Source of the DNA: Caprimulgus europaeus
Lineage: Eukaryota; Chordata; Aves; Caprimulgiformes; Caprimulgidae
Length of the DNA: 64,000 bases
NCBI GenBank assembly: GCA_907165065.1
Contig: OU015533.1
Span: 25,684,578-25,748,577, forward strand
Direction of reading: 5' to 3'
The notes beneath the pieces were generated by a model. That model saw nothing but the letters and a program-made list of their open reading frames with translations, ran no database searches and had not been told where the DNA came from. A program made the translations under genes and the position numbers. Below, piece by piece: positions 36,013 through 47,649 of this stretch. Each line of letters starts with the position of its first letter. The first letter of the stretch is position 1.

Positions 36013-39000
36013 CTATTTGCAAGTTTAACTGCACTCATCTTAAAATAACAGCAGCTGGCCATAAGAAACTTTAACTGCTTCCTTTACTCTGAGATGCAGC
36101 GTAAATCAAATATAATGTACTATTCATCCCTACTGATGACTCTAATAGCCAAGAGTTACACTTTTATTCCTAAAGTTCTACATTTCAAGGTAGCATGAAG
36201 CATCAAAAAGAATCACAGATTGTCAGTCTTTATCGGCATATCTAGTCAGATATGTTTCCAATATAAAGATCCATGGGTTTGGGGTTTTTTTTTTCCTTAT
36301 GGAAGATGCAGACCTGGTGAGAAAGCTACAATGGGGTTGACTTTGTGGAGGTTCCTATAAGGATTCTGCTCAACAGAGACTTACCTATTTTAGGGGTGCA
36401 GTTCTTTGCTGTTTCCTTCTTTCCTGGGTTAGTGGATGTGTATTGTTGCTGGCTGGAGAAACTGGGCTCAGCAGAGTGAAAGATGTGATTCTGGCCTCTC
36501 TGCATATTCAACAATACGAGTTCAAGAGTACATACTTCCTAGAGATCAGCTTATGAATGGCCCCAGATCCTCTGCCATGACAAGGCAGCCCTGTCCACAG
36601 GCTGGTTGCAGAGCTACAAGCTGTAGTGTAAGTGCCAGAGATCACAGAAGCCAAGCATTCAAGATTTCCAAAAGTTATTGCCAGGGTACTTGGCTGGTTG
36701 AAGAGAATGGTGTTACCTCTTCCTCCTTGCCATTGGAAGGCAAAGAAAAGACTTGTGGTGTGATCTCCATTTTACTTTCTTAGCTCTTCCTTTTAATAAT
36801 AGATAATGGGTGAGAGGCTATTTCCCATCAGGGCAGGGGCCTAGCAGCCTGTTCAGAGGCTGCTTTGATTCAGTCCTGGCAGAACTTTTCAAAGAATGAC
36901 TAGCTGTTTTTAAGGTCCTGGTGTTTCTTTCCACCTGCAGGCAATATAAAAAAATACCTTTGTCTCAACTGCACGTGAAAGGACACTCATAGAACTGAAA
37001 ATTTTCCTATTTTAAATGAAACTAGAAAGCAAATGGGTGATCTGTTGAAATGAATCCTTGTGTGCACTGCTTGCTGAAAGTATGTGGCCAAGCTTTGAGA
37101 AAAGGTAGGAACAATCTCTGCTATCAGCCTTCCAAATACCAAGCAAAAAAAATTTGATTATTTTTTTCTTCTCTATCTGTCATGACAAGAAAAGACAATT
37201 CCTTTGACAATGTGGTGAAATATATTTCTAAAATGAAAGAGGATGATCATTTTTTTTTGATTCATATCTTCTTAAAAGAAAGCTTATTTGCTATCTGGAG
37301 TCCACTTGTATTGACCTTAGTCTATGAAAACCTCTAAGTGTATTTTGGAAGAATAAGATACTTTAAGATGTGATCAAGGCAGAAATAATTTTTCCACATA
37401 GAATATTTTAAAGTTTGTCTGGTCATGTCAATAAAGCCTTGAGAGGATTACTGTTTGTAAATCATATATGCTGTATTTAAATTTTTTATTGTTACCACTT
37501 CAGTGTTATTCCTCTTTGACACACTGAAGAAAATGAGTAGTTACCCCACGCAAACACTGTCATCAGTCCAGTTGGTGTTTGTATTAGCAGTGGAAGACAG
37601 CATCCACATGACACCATGCAATTTAAGTCTCATTAACAAGTTTCAAATCAGACTAAGAACATGAGACAAAAAAAGGGAAGCTATTTCTTCTTCATAGTCA
37701 TACTGATATGCTGAGAAGCCAACATTTTGTCAGTGATCTCAAGTTCTCTATTGCTGCCTCCTGTGGAACAACATGCAATAGCATTTTGTGTTTCTTACTT
37801 ATGCCAAGGTCAAACAATGCCAATGAATCAGGATGAGAGACTTCCTTTCTCTCTCATGCCAAGAAGAAAACTTCTTCTGGTGCTCACTAACATTTTTACT
37901 GAAATATTGGAAATATCTAGTAGACTTAAAGTTCTACCTTCATTATCAATATTCTATGTTATAACAGAAGTATGGAATATAATGCCTATTTTAGAGTAAA
38001 CACACACAATGAGCATAGGAACAGAAAGAAATAACCATCACCATCCAAGTTTCTTCATTGCTTTCTGGTAACTCCTTGTCTTGGAACATTTGCCAGATCT
38101 GGAGATGTTGGCAGTAAATGTACCTTGTGGAAAATGAACACAATTTCAAACTTACTGCACAACGGAGTTTTTTTCAAGTCACAGAATAAAATCTGGCAGT
38201 TAAAATTGTAGCCTTAAAAAAAAAAAAGGGGCGGGGTTAGTGTGCAAATATACTACTTTATAGATAATCAAACCATTGCTCTCTCTTTCACTGCAGGAAG
38301 AGAGATGCCAGTAGAATGGGTTAGAATGGCTAGGTAAAGTTCCTGGCGCTGAGTTGAGTCCTCCCCTCAATGGCTCACTTCATAATATCTATCAAGCACC
38401 TATCAAGCAGCTTTTTAGTTTAAGTCTTTAGTTACATATTATTTAAGTGACAACACAGAAGCGCATTTCAAATCACAACTGAATTATTGCTCACTCTTAA
38501 TGTAAAACAGAAACTACCAGTCTGAAAACACACCTTCATAAACATGTTTTCCTCCTTAAATGCTTGTGACTGCATTGCACCTCTTAGTAGCTCACTAACT
38601 GTCCTGGTTCAGTGATAGCTCCCTTTCCTCTGCAACCCACCTTGCCTGCTCTCATCTTGCTCCCTCCTCTCTGCCGGTGGAGTGTCATCCTGGCACTCAG
38701 CAAGCAGTTGCTACAGGATGCAAATTTCAGTATAAAATAACTAAATTTTCCATTAATTCTCTTTAAAAATCGATGTAAATAATGGCAGGCAATATATGTA
38801 AGGAGTTAAGTCTTTTCAGGAAGAGAATAAAATGATTTAATTATTTTTTTTACCCATGACAGAGGACTGCAGAACAGTCCAGCTCTAGTGATTTAGGAGG
38901 CACAAGAACATTCCCAGCATTCAGTCCCAGAGAAAGAACAGCAAGTCATAACTTTTAAAATTAACTTTTGCATTTGAAAGTGTGGATGTAATTCTTATCC

Positions 39001-40285
39001 TCTACATTTGAACACTTCTGGTGCCTTTCCTACCACTAATCAGTCTCTCTTGCACTAAGTCATTCAGACAGCCACTACTGAAGCTGATTTATGACCCTAG
39101 TGCCAGATCTGGCATCACACAGGCCTCAGGTGGTAGGAAGTATCTGTGCTTGCATGTCCCTTCACCCCTTACGCCTTCCAAAGATGGGTAGCGGAGAAGG
39201 GGGAGAATATGGCTGGAGTCTGTTTAGCATCAGCAAAGAACTGGAGTCTGGGTTTTATGGTTTGGTAGCTGTCGCAGGTGGAAAGCAGTCTGTAATGAAG
39301 TCCAAACTGGTGTCAGACAGGCATTGTGTTCCCATTCCCATCTTCTTTTTTATTGGGTGGGTGAATAATTCATCAACAGTTACCTGTGCAAGTCACAGGT
39401 AAATCCCATACTGCAGGGTTTTTCTACATGAACTGATTGCTTCTCCCCTGGGGGAGGGAGGCAGGAAGCCAAAACGCATCTCTACCCCAGGGAAGGAGAG
39501 AGGCATGGACTCAAGGCACTCCTGAGGATTAACTTTCCAAGATGTGGAAGGGGATTACTGTAGCCCTGGGATCAGGGGCAGAGAGACAATAGGAGGCAGA
39601 TCTCTTGCCCCTCTGATGTATGTCAGAGATATAGCAAGAAAAGAAATTAAAACCCAGTACACATTATAAGGCATGCATGTGCCTCCCCATATCATGTCTA
39701 TGCTGCAAACAGTGCTGTTTTATGGGGTAGGTGGACTGTGTTCAGAACAGGAGCATACCTCTATGTGATCACACCAGGAGACAAGAAAAAGCAAGAATGG
39801 AGCCATGTATTTGCTCTTATATAAACAAAACCTCTACTATTTCCTTTGCCCTGTTTGGTACCAGGTAGGCTCATGCTGGTTGACTGTGAGAGTTTCAGAG
39901 CAGCTCCAGTTAAGTCAGGCAGTGAAGATGCATTTTTCATTCAGCCTTTGCAGAAATGTTAGAGAACATTTTAAAATTCAAATTGCATGTGAAAACCTGA
40001 TTTGGCACAGTTGAACATGAAAATTATCTTTGAATTAAGCTACCACCTGCTTTCCTGAGGAGATAATATATCCTGAAAAGGAAGTGTTTTCAGGCATCAC
40101 TGACCCTCTAAGGCAACCATCAGATCTGCCAGAAAATGTGTTTAGCACAGTCAAGGCTGACAGATCTTAGACAGATAAAATGAGAAAGGTCATGGTTATG
40201 TTGTCCCCTATTCTTAAGCATTCTTATGTGCTGAAATCTGACATCACAAAATCTCCTGCCAGTTTTACTCTCCCTGCAGGTGTTG

Positions 40286-40328
40286 TGGTGGTGGTGCCTT
40301 TTTTTTGGGGAGGGGTAGGAGGTGGGGT
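40286..40328 (+). repeat. G-rich low-complexity segment, possible G-quadruplex
   Basis: A GTGGTGGTGG run is followed by eight T and then GGGGAGGGGTAGGAGGTGGGG at 40307-40327. The closely spaced G runs could fold as a quadruplex on the plus strand, although the two central runs have only two G. It lies in intergenic DNA. Confidence 0.5.
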
Positions 40329-41249
40329 TTTGCTGCTGTAAGTGAGCTGTAGGGAAGATATTGAAGGGGGACTGTGAGCTGACTTTATAGTTTAGAGAGG
40401 TGCTTTCCAGTTCAAGGGCAGAATGGAAAAATGTCACCAGCACTTGCTGGAAAATGAAGAGACACTTCACTCAGGAGATTGAGGAGGGAGCTGATATCTT
40501 GGCAGGGTATGAGAACTGATACTTGCGAGGCTGATAGAGGGCTGCAGAAACAAGTAGCATGTTTTGATGTGGTCAAGGAAGGAGCTAAAGAGAGGATCAA
40601 TGAGTCAGCTGATATAATCAGAAGGCAAGGCAGGACAATGCTTCAACAGGTTCAGATATGGGATGGCGAGAGCTTGGCTGGTAGAAATCAGTCCTTGAAC
40701 AGGGAAAAAAAACTCCCTCGTACAGCTGGAGGAGAGGAAGTGTCTAAATAGAAAAGTAACTTGGATGGATGGCTTTGGGGAGAAAGCTTAAGCAAAAGTG
40801 GCACCTTTTTATGAGCAATTGACCTCCTGAAGGAAACACAAAATCCTGAGGAAATTAAATGGAAATTTCCCTTGCTGGACAAGAACCATGTTTGAATCTG
40901 CAGTGCTGGAGAGGGTGCGCACTGCGTGAAGTATTTTGAAAGCCATGGCTCAGTTTTAGTACTCTGACAGCACCAACTGGCTGCTGCACATGTTGGGCAC
41001 TTAAATCTGCTGAAATTCCATCATATATCTAAAGTGTAAACTGCAGTTTTTGAAAAAGAAGCCTGTGCGCCATGGCTGCTCCTAGCCTAGGAAAACAGCA
41101 CACAGCAGCTATCATCTCCTAACAAACGTGTTTTTCAGCACCACTACTGTCAAACGCTTTCATGTAAGACTGACCTAAACATGCCAATTTCTTTCCTGAT
41201 GCAACCTGCTTCATGGGGGTAGATGTGGCCATCCTGGCACTTATGCTGC

Positions 41250-41828
41250 CTGCTGGCCAGCAGGTCGAGGGAGGTGATTCTGCCCCTCTGCTCTGCTCTG
41301 GTGAGACCCCACCTGGAATACTGTGTCCAACTCTGTAATCCTCAGCACAGGAAAGACATGGAACTGTTGGAGCAGGTCCAGAGGAGGGCCACAAAAATTA
41401 TCAGAGGCCTGGAACACCTCTTCTCTGAGGACAGGCTGAGAGAGTTGGGGTTGTTCAGTCTGGAAAAGAGAAGGCTCCGGGGACACCTTATTGCAGCCTT
41501 TCAGTACTTAAAGGGGGCCCGTAAGAAAGATGGGGAGAAATGTTTTAGCCAGGCTCATTGCAATAGGTCAAGGGACAATGGTTTAAAATTAAAAAAGGAT
41601 AGAGTTAGACTAGATAGAAAGAATAAATTTTTACAGTGAGGGTGGTGAAACACTGGAACAAGTTGCCCAAAGAGGTGGTAGATGCCCCATCCCTGGAAAC
41701 ATTCAAGGTCAGATTGGACAGGGCTCTGAGCAACCTGAGCTAGTTGAATATGTCCCTGCTCACTGCAGGGGGTTTGGACTAGATGAGCTTTAAAGGTCCC
41801 TTCCAACCCAAACCATTCTATGATCCTA
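41250..41828 (+). mobile_element. CR1 LINE 3' fragment with intact tail
   Basis: A plus-strand frame (to the stop at 41639) encodes the CR1 ORF2 C-terminus. It includes [39 protein letters not shown] and [15 protein letters not shown], the standard order at the end of the CR1 polyprotein. The 3' untranslated part follows (GGTTTGGACTAGATGAGCTT, then CCCTTCCAACCC). It ends in the CR1 terminal repeat (ATTCTATGATCCTATGAT) near 41815-41833. It is 5'-truncated and lacks the catalytic boxes, so it is not autonomous. The tail is the strongest single sign that this genome is avian. Confidence 0.93.
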
Positions 41829-41833
41829 TGATT

Positions 41834-43287
41834 TCATGGTTGTGAGTCTGGCTATGCTTGTTCCTCAGTCTATCTGGTGTGGAAGGAATCCCTTTCCTCC
41901 AGGGTGCCTTAGGTCCTCTGTGCAAGATGAAGCAGTCCGCTGTTTCTAAGTGGTTCCTGAACAATCTCGTTGCAGGTACCTACACCTACTCCATCTCATG
42001 TAAAGGGATTGACCTAATTCTGTTCCTTCATACAACACATTAAAATGTTTTATGCAGATTGAATAGGTTTTACTACTTTTCAGTTCCACCTAAGTCTTTA
42101 ACATCCCTTTTCCCTTATATCTCATGGAATTTAGATAAATAGTGGGGGCACTCACTTTTTAACAGTCAGTGAAAAAATCTTGCTAAGGTATAAACTCCAC
42201 CTTTCAGTTTTGTTTCATTTTCATTTGGCTTGCATGATAAAATCACAGTATTTCCCTACCTTTATTCCAGAGGGAAGAAAGAGTGATTTTTATTTGAACG
42301 TTTGTAAAGATCTGGATTTGTTTTCAGAGAGAAAAAATTTGAGTAGTAGATTTATGTCTGACAACACATCTCTATTATGTGGACTTTGCTGTCCAGTCCT
42401 CCAGACACAGAAATCTGTCTCCACCTTGCCCAACTTTGCTTCCAAGGTAGTAGATGCCCTTTTTTCAGTCATCATCTTACCTGCATAAACCAGTGGATGT
42501 TCATCAGATCCAGCCAGCAGCAGCCTTACTATTTGTTGCATAGAGTATTTTTTTCCTATTATAATCCACCCTCTTGCTGCTACTTTACTGTATTGACATC
42601 ACCCTTAAACAGTTTATAAAACTTTTCTAAAAAAATATGACCAATTTTGGCATTGATCTTTCCTTTTAAAGCCTGCTAGTGTGCAGAAGAAAAATGCAAT
42701 TCAAAACCCAAACAGTCCATTGCTCCAAAACACATGTACTCAGAGACAAATGCAGAACAGGTGTCAGCTGTGGTGCTCGATGCACTAATAGAAGTTGCTT
42801 GGCTGTGAACACAGGACATGAGCAAGATTAGGGAGAAGTTTTTCAGCCATTGAATTGGTTTCAGATAATCTAAACAAATAACTTTGTGAAAACATATTTG
42901 TTTTAGCAAAACTCACCAAGGCCTGAAACACATCACATTGCAATTACTACAAAGTCCTTTTCATGACCTGAAAAATACAACCTCAGCCCCTCAAAACCCA
43001 GCCACAATATTGCAGTACAAATAATTTCCCCTCTCTGTCACTTTGAGTCCCTCACCTTTTCAGGCACATCCTCCTTTCACTTCTCCTTCTTCAGTCTATT
43101 AAAGGTAACATGCTTGTCTTCATTTTTTCAGGCTTTCATAGCGGGTGCCCACCTTGTTATGAATGGCCAATCAGTATTTAGTGCTGCAAAGTTTCCTTCA
43201 GCCTCTAACTGCCCTGTAGCACAATGATTACTTTTGATTTTTCAGCAGAAGACCTTTTTATCTTTTAGATTTATTCACTTATTTAAG
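41834..43287. other. Intergenic stretch without supported genes
   Basis: AT-rich with only short unrecognised frames (102 codons or fewer). Nothing identifiable between the two CR1 copies. Confidence 0.55.
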
Positions 43288-43840
43288 ATGGCAGGGTCTC
43301 CTGGAGGTCACCTAGTCCAATCTCCTGCTCAAAGCAATTAGAGCTGTATCAGGTTGCTCATCTGGCTGCACATAAGAGCTTCCCCAAGGGTGGATATTGC
43401 AATAACCTTCCTGGGCGACCTGCTCCGGGGCTTACCTATTTTTACTGTGAAACCTTTTTTTTCTTATGTTCAGATGGAATGTTCTTTCCTACAGCTTCTG
43501 GCTGTCTCCTCTGATCCTCTCTGAGAAGCGTCCATCTCTTGCTTGTGACCACTGATCAGACATTTGAAGGCGGTGGCCAGAACTGCCACAGCCTTCTCCG
43601 GGCTCAACAAACCCGTCTCATTTTCCCGAATACAACATGCTCGTTTCCTATCCACCTTTGTCGCCTTCTCAGACCTGTCCCAATTTGTCAGAGTCTCTCT
43701 CGTGTCGGAGGCCCCAGACTGGGCGCGTTACTCCAGGTGCGGTTTCAAAGGGCCGGGCGGAGGAGTTTACCAGACGCCTTACCCCGCTGGCCACGGCTCC
43801 GGTGCAGCAGCACAGTGCTCGGTTAGGCCCTGCTGCCACA
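43288..43840 (-). mobile_element. Degenerate CR1 LINE, 3' part
   Basis: Read on plus, 43288-43450 matches the reverse complement of the CR1 3' region (GGAGGTCACCTAGTCCAATC, CTGCTCAAAGCA, then GGCGACCTGCTCCGGGGC). The stretch 43580-43830 matches the segment encoding the C-terminal LFSLEKR and EYCVQ portions (CCTTCTCCGGGCTCAACAA, GCGCGTTACTCCAGGTGCGG, CGCTGGCCACGG). The copy is strongly diverged and has no open frame in the sense direction. The open frames on plus across it (43539-43826, 43564-43992) are antisense by-products. It appears to continue, after an unrelated insertion at about 43850-44075, into the piece at 44076-44765. Confidence 0.75.
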
Positions 43841-43960
43841 AGGGTGCGCTGCTGCCTCGTGCGCCATTAGCCCGCCCCAAACCGGGGTGTCCCCCACCCC
43901 GCCCGGGGCCCCTCCTTCAAAGCCGCTTTCTGGTGGGCGGCCTGGTCTGCAGTGTCGCAT
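43560..43960. other. CpG-rich patch inside the CR1 region
   Basis: About 400 bases are very GC-rich with many CpG (for example GGGCGCGTTACTCC, GGGCCGGGCGGAGG, CACCCCGCCCGGGGCCCC), in contrast with the AT-rich flanks. The left two thirds overlap degenerate CR1; the right third (about 43840-43960) matches nothing I recognise. Whether it is an islet with promoter activity or just a GC-rich repeat cannot be decided from sequence. Confidence 0.6.
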
Positions 43961-43974
43961 GGGGTGCTGCTCCC

Positions 43975-44075
43975 CTTATTATTAATAATTAACCTTATTA
44001 CCTTAGTAGCTTACACATTCAACATACTCATTCAAAACGGTAACTGCATTGCAAACACTGCACTTCTGTACCAGT
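43975..44075. repeat. Copy A of a dispersed duplicate of about 90 bases
   Basis: The segment containing CTTATTACCTTAGTAG, CACATTCAACATA and ATTCAAAACGGTAACTGC closely matches 45855-45955 in the same orientation, at roughly 80% identity by eye over about 85 bases with a 4-base gap near the left end. It sits exactly between the two CR1 pieces. I do not recognise the family. Confidence 0.75.
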
Positions 44076-44765
44076 CCCAGACGCAGGACCTCGGCTTTGT
44101 CTGAACACCATGAGGTTCCTGTCAAACCTCAGCTTGCTGAGGTCCCTCTGGACTGCAGCCTTTTCCCCCAGCATACCACCTGGAAAAGCAGCCCCCCTCA
44201 TTTGGTATTGAAAATGGCACACTTGCCAAGTGCTCTCCATCCCACTGTACAGGTCACTGGTGAGAACGTCAGGTGCTACTGACCCCTGAGAAACAGCACT
44301 CAGCTGGCTTTTGCAGGCTGCTAACAGCTGGCCCACACTTGGAGCTTGGTGGCCCAGCTGCTCCTACAGCCACCTTGTAGCCACCCACCCTGTCCACACT
44401 GCCCTCAGTTGCCTGCAGGGGTTCTATAGGAGACGGTGTCAAAAGCCTGACTGCAGTCAGCACAAGGGCACCCTCTGCTCCCCCTCATCTGCACAGACAG
44501 GCATCTCACCACAGAAGCACTCAGGCTGCTCGGGCATGATTTTGCCTTTTGTAAACCCATGTTTGCCAATCCCAACCACCTACTTGTTTTCATGTGCCTC
44601 GATCCTCTTTCTTGCCATTTTTGAAGATAGACATTAAATTGTCCTTTTTCCAGCTATTGGGGACCTCCCTCAGTTGCAGCCTTTCAAAGGCAACAGGCTT
44701 GATTTGGCCTCCTCCACTTCTGGTGCTTGGCAGGAGTTGGCTCTTGGCATTCAGCACTTAGCACA
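44076..44765 (-). mobile_element. Degenerate CR1 LINE, reverse-transcriptase core part
   Basis: Minus-strand translation shows CR1 RT features in the correct order. QAFDTVSYR (motif A, near 44432-44449) is followed by SQGSV (motif B, near 44283-44297), then TSDLYSGMES, then AVQRDLSKL near 44140-44165. Motif C, normally FADD, is unrecognisable (FQYQ), so catalysis is lost. The frame is broken several times. The upstream end on plus (CCAGCTATTGGGGACCTCCC) corresponds to CR1 sequence ahead of motif A. Homology fades near 44765. This is an old, inactive copy. Confidence 0.85.
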
Positions 44766-47649
44766 GTCTTCTATCAATACAAATAAATCTGAATAGAAAA
44801 CTAAACCAATTAGAAACATTTCTAAATCAGTTTTCCTTTAATACAAAAACATTATAATATCTAAGAATTCTAGATACTCAAAAATATATATACAATTTTA
44901 CTTAAAATACTGGTCATTCCAGTAAATACTTGAGGATGTATAGGTTGTCACTTAAAATAAGAATATTAAGCAAAAATGATTAAAAAATATATTAGCCATA
45001 GTAAGGAAATCATCATGACCACTATGACCAGAAGGTGACAGCTGTGGAGATTTACTGTTTAACCAAGCATGAATAAATAGTACAGTATCTCACTTATTCA
45101 AGGTGACATGTTCAAAAGAGATACAGTGAGGCTAATTCATTTCTTGCCAAATGCACAACGGTAGTGCAATACTTCCCGCAGAGCTTTAGACAACGTTATC
45201 TTCTTTTTCAGACAAATATGTCAAATCCTTTTGCAAAACTTTTCTGAGCATAAAATTTATAGTCCGAGATCACAGACTAAGGGAGTAAAAGTATTTTTTT
45301 TTAAATGAAATAATATCTTTCTTACAAGAAACATTTATTAGTTTATGGGAGCTGGACTCTTAATTCCCAGTGTAACATTATCATAGAAGTTCAAGTGGTG
45401 ATATGGTCAGAGCAATGTGTGTGCTAGCTTCTGTCTTCTTCCTTCTGCTATCTGCCCAATACCAGTGAGAAGGATTTTACTATAATTTTGACCTACAGAA
45501 ATGAGAGGCATAAATACTAGTGTCATGCAGTGGTCATAGAATATCCTATTTCTATTATTTTTCTTAAAAGTATATATCTGTGTAGACTACTGGACCACAT
45601 TCTCTGATACCCGTTATGGAAATCATTTGCAGTACAAGGACCATGATCCAGCCACACACATCAGCAGAAAGTTCCTGCTGATGCCTCTGCGTTTGATCTG
45701 GATCCTTTTTCTTCTGCCACAGAAACATGGCAGTGCCAGGTGACAACCCCTGACCAACACAGTGTCCCTTATAACTTTTAACTTCTTGTACTGGAACAAC
45801 TTGCAGCTCAAAGACAGTAAACAGACCTAGAATAATGGACATAAGAGAGGATGTGATCTTATTACATTAATCTTATTACCTTAGTGGTTTGCACATTCAA
45901 CATATTTATTCAAAATAGTAACTGCCTCGCAAATACTGCATTTCAGTTCTAGTTCTATGTTATAACAAATCCATTAATTTCATACTCAGCTGCCTGTAAT
46001 GATATTGAACCTCAGGAGAAAATATCCTAACATATCAAAGAAGCAGCTGATAGTCTTTGTGCAAGTATGATACAAATTTTCCTTCTCATGTAGAGCTCAT
46101 TTCTAAAACATGAGATATCACCAGGCACAATGAGAGGGTTTGCCATTTATCATGTAATTATCATCTCAAATGCTCAGTCCTGCATGTCAGAGACAAAACT
46201 TTGGTGGCAAGGTGAGTTACAGTACACAAAATATAAGTTAACACAGCAAAGAGTACAAAGGGTGTTGAACATGAATCTTCCTTAGCTTACAATCAGTCTT
46301 TTAGCTCCTTGTGTCTCACAGGTTAAGCAATTCCTCTCACTGCTGGATGACACGACGCATTCTTTCACTCTTAGTGACCTAAATATTTCTCCAGTGTTGG
46401 ATGCTCTTTGAAACAATCAGTTGTCCAACAAATCTACACACCAGTCTCCTCCTTTTCTGAATTTTATATGGGAACATTTTTAATTGCAGAAACTTGCAGA
46501 AATTTAAATTTCTCATCATCAAGAGATTACAAAAAGCAAGTAAAATAGTGTTTCAATACGCAGACAACTGTTGTTTCCTGAACAACCAATTAAAATACAC
46601 AGATCTGTAAACCTGTCTCACACTGGACAGAAATAGGCTCCTCATGCAAGTAACTCCTCTGAAAGTAGCTGAGCAGTCAAACCCAACTCCCTATGAGCAT
46701 GAGTTACAAAATAAGACACAAACAGATGCACACAGAAGAGTGCCCACCTGCACTACCTTGTAATTCTCACAGTCCACAGAATTTGTACAACTGTACCTGA
46801 TTCCCCAGAGGATGCTAAAAGCCACGACTCCCTTACCTACCCCTTTGTAGGTGATTCTCCAGCAAATTACCCTCCCACAACACAGTCGACTGCTCTACTG
46901 AGTAGTGGAAATTGGGCAGAATTACACTTGCAGAAAATGCTCTCTTATATGTTGTGTCTAACAGGTCTATGTTGGTCTGTAAATTCTGTATTATTAAAGT
47001 TACAGAAATTTTTATTCCTTGGCCTTCATGGTTTTGGAACGACCCTACTGGCTTTGCATTAACCCTAACAGCCTTATAGTTGAGTCTTTTTACTCTTGTA
47101 CTCTTTACTTTTCACTTTGTAGTAACAAATAAAAGATTTGTACAGAACGGATCAAATTTTTCCGCAGAGGAAAATATCATTTCAAAGCTTCCCCAAATAC
47201 CTGTCTTCAAAAGCCTGCTGCATCAAGCAGCTGCCTACTTTGCCCATGCTTCAGAGCAAGTCCTGGCTCCAAAGGGAGCTGCTTCTAGTCTCAGGTATGC
47301 CCAAACTGGTTTTAAAGTTAATCTTTAATCTCCATCAGAGATGGCATAACCTTGTTGTAGCATTTTGGTGATGCAATAATAAAACCATAATTACCAACCT
47401 GGCTCTACTGCTTCTTCCTCTGAATCTTGGATGTAGTGAATGTTTACAGTCTTACTGCAACCCCAGTAAAGGCTGTAACAGGATGTAGCAAGGAAAATAT
47501 GTTAAAACACAAGGAAAGTAAGCACAGGTTCTGTAATTAGAGTCTGTTGCAACTCTCATGCTTTCCCTGCTCCTGAAGAGTACTTTAGCTAAATTTATTT
47601 GTTCCAGGTTTTTTTTGTCTGTATCAATTAAGAAACACAAGAAGCATGT
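44766..47649. other. Intergenic stretch without supported genes
   Basis: AT-rich, with only short unrecognised frames (92 codons or fewer) apart from copy B of the duplicate at 45855-45955. This is the DNA immediately downstream of the inferred ZNF385B transcript end. Confidence 0.55.
45855..45955. repeat. Copy B of a dispersed duplicate of about 90 bases
   Basis: Contains CTTATTACCTTAGTGG, CACATTCAACATA and ATTCAAAATAGTAACTGC, matching 43975-44075 in direct orientation about 1.88 kb away. Similarity ends on both sides at comparable positions, giving a defined unit. It is flanked here by ordinary AT-rich DNA, not CR1. Confidence 0.75.

Larger units (their letters stand above)
30651..41249. 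other. Intergenic stretch without supported genes
   Basis: AT-rich DNA with two GC-richer patches (about 32280-32420 and 33700-33920) that give overlapping open frames in several frames, none recognisable. The longest frames (116 codons or fewer, e.g. 36436-36783 plus and 40120-40470 minus) match nothing I know. Poly-A tracts lie at 35978-36012 and 38216-38228. Confidence 0.55.

Noticed and set aside
43539-43992. Open frames of 95 and 142 codons on plus
   Set aside because: They are antisense to a degenerate CR1 copy and inside a GC-rich patch; no recognisable protein.
45110-45190. Weak MIR-like words (GAGGCTAATTCATTTCTTGCC)
   Set aside because: Only one short motif fits; the rest of a MIR is not followed in order, unlike the copy near 54.1 kb.
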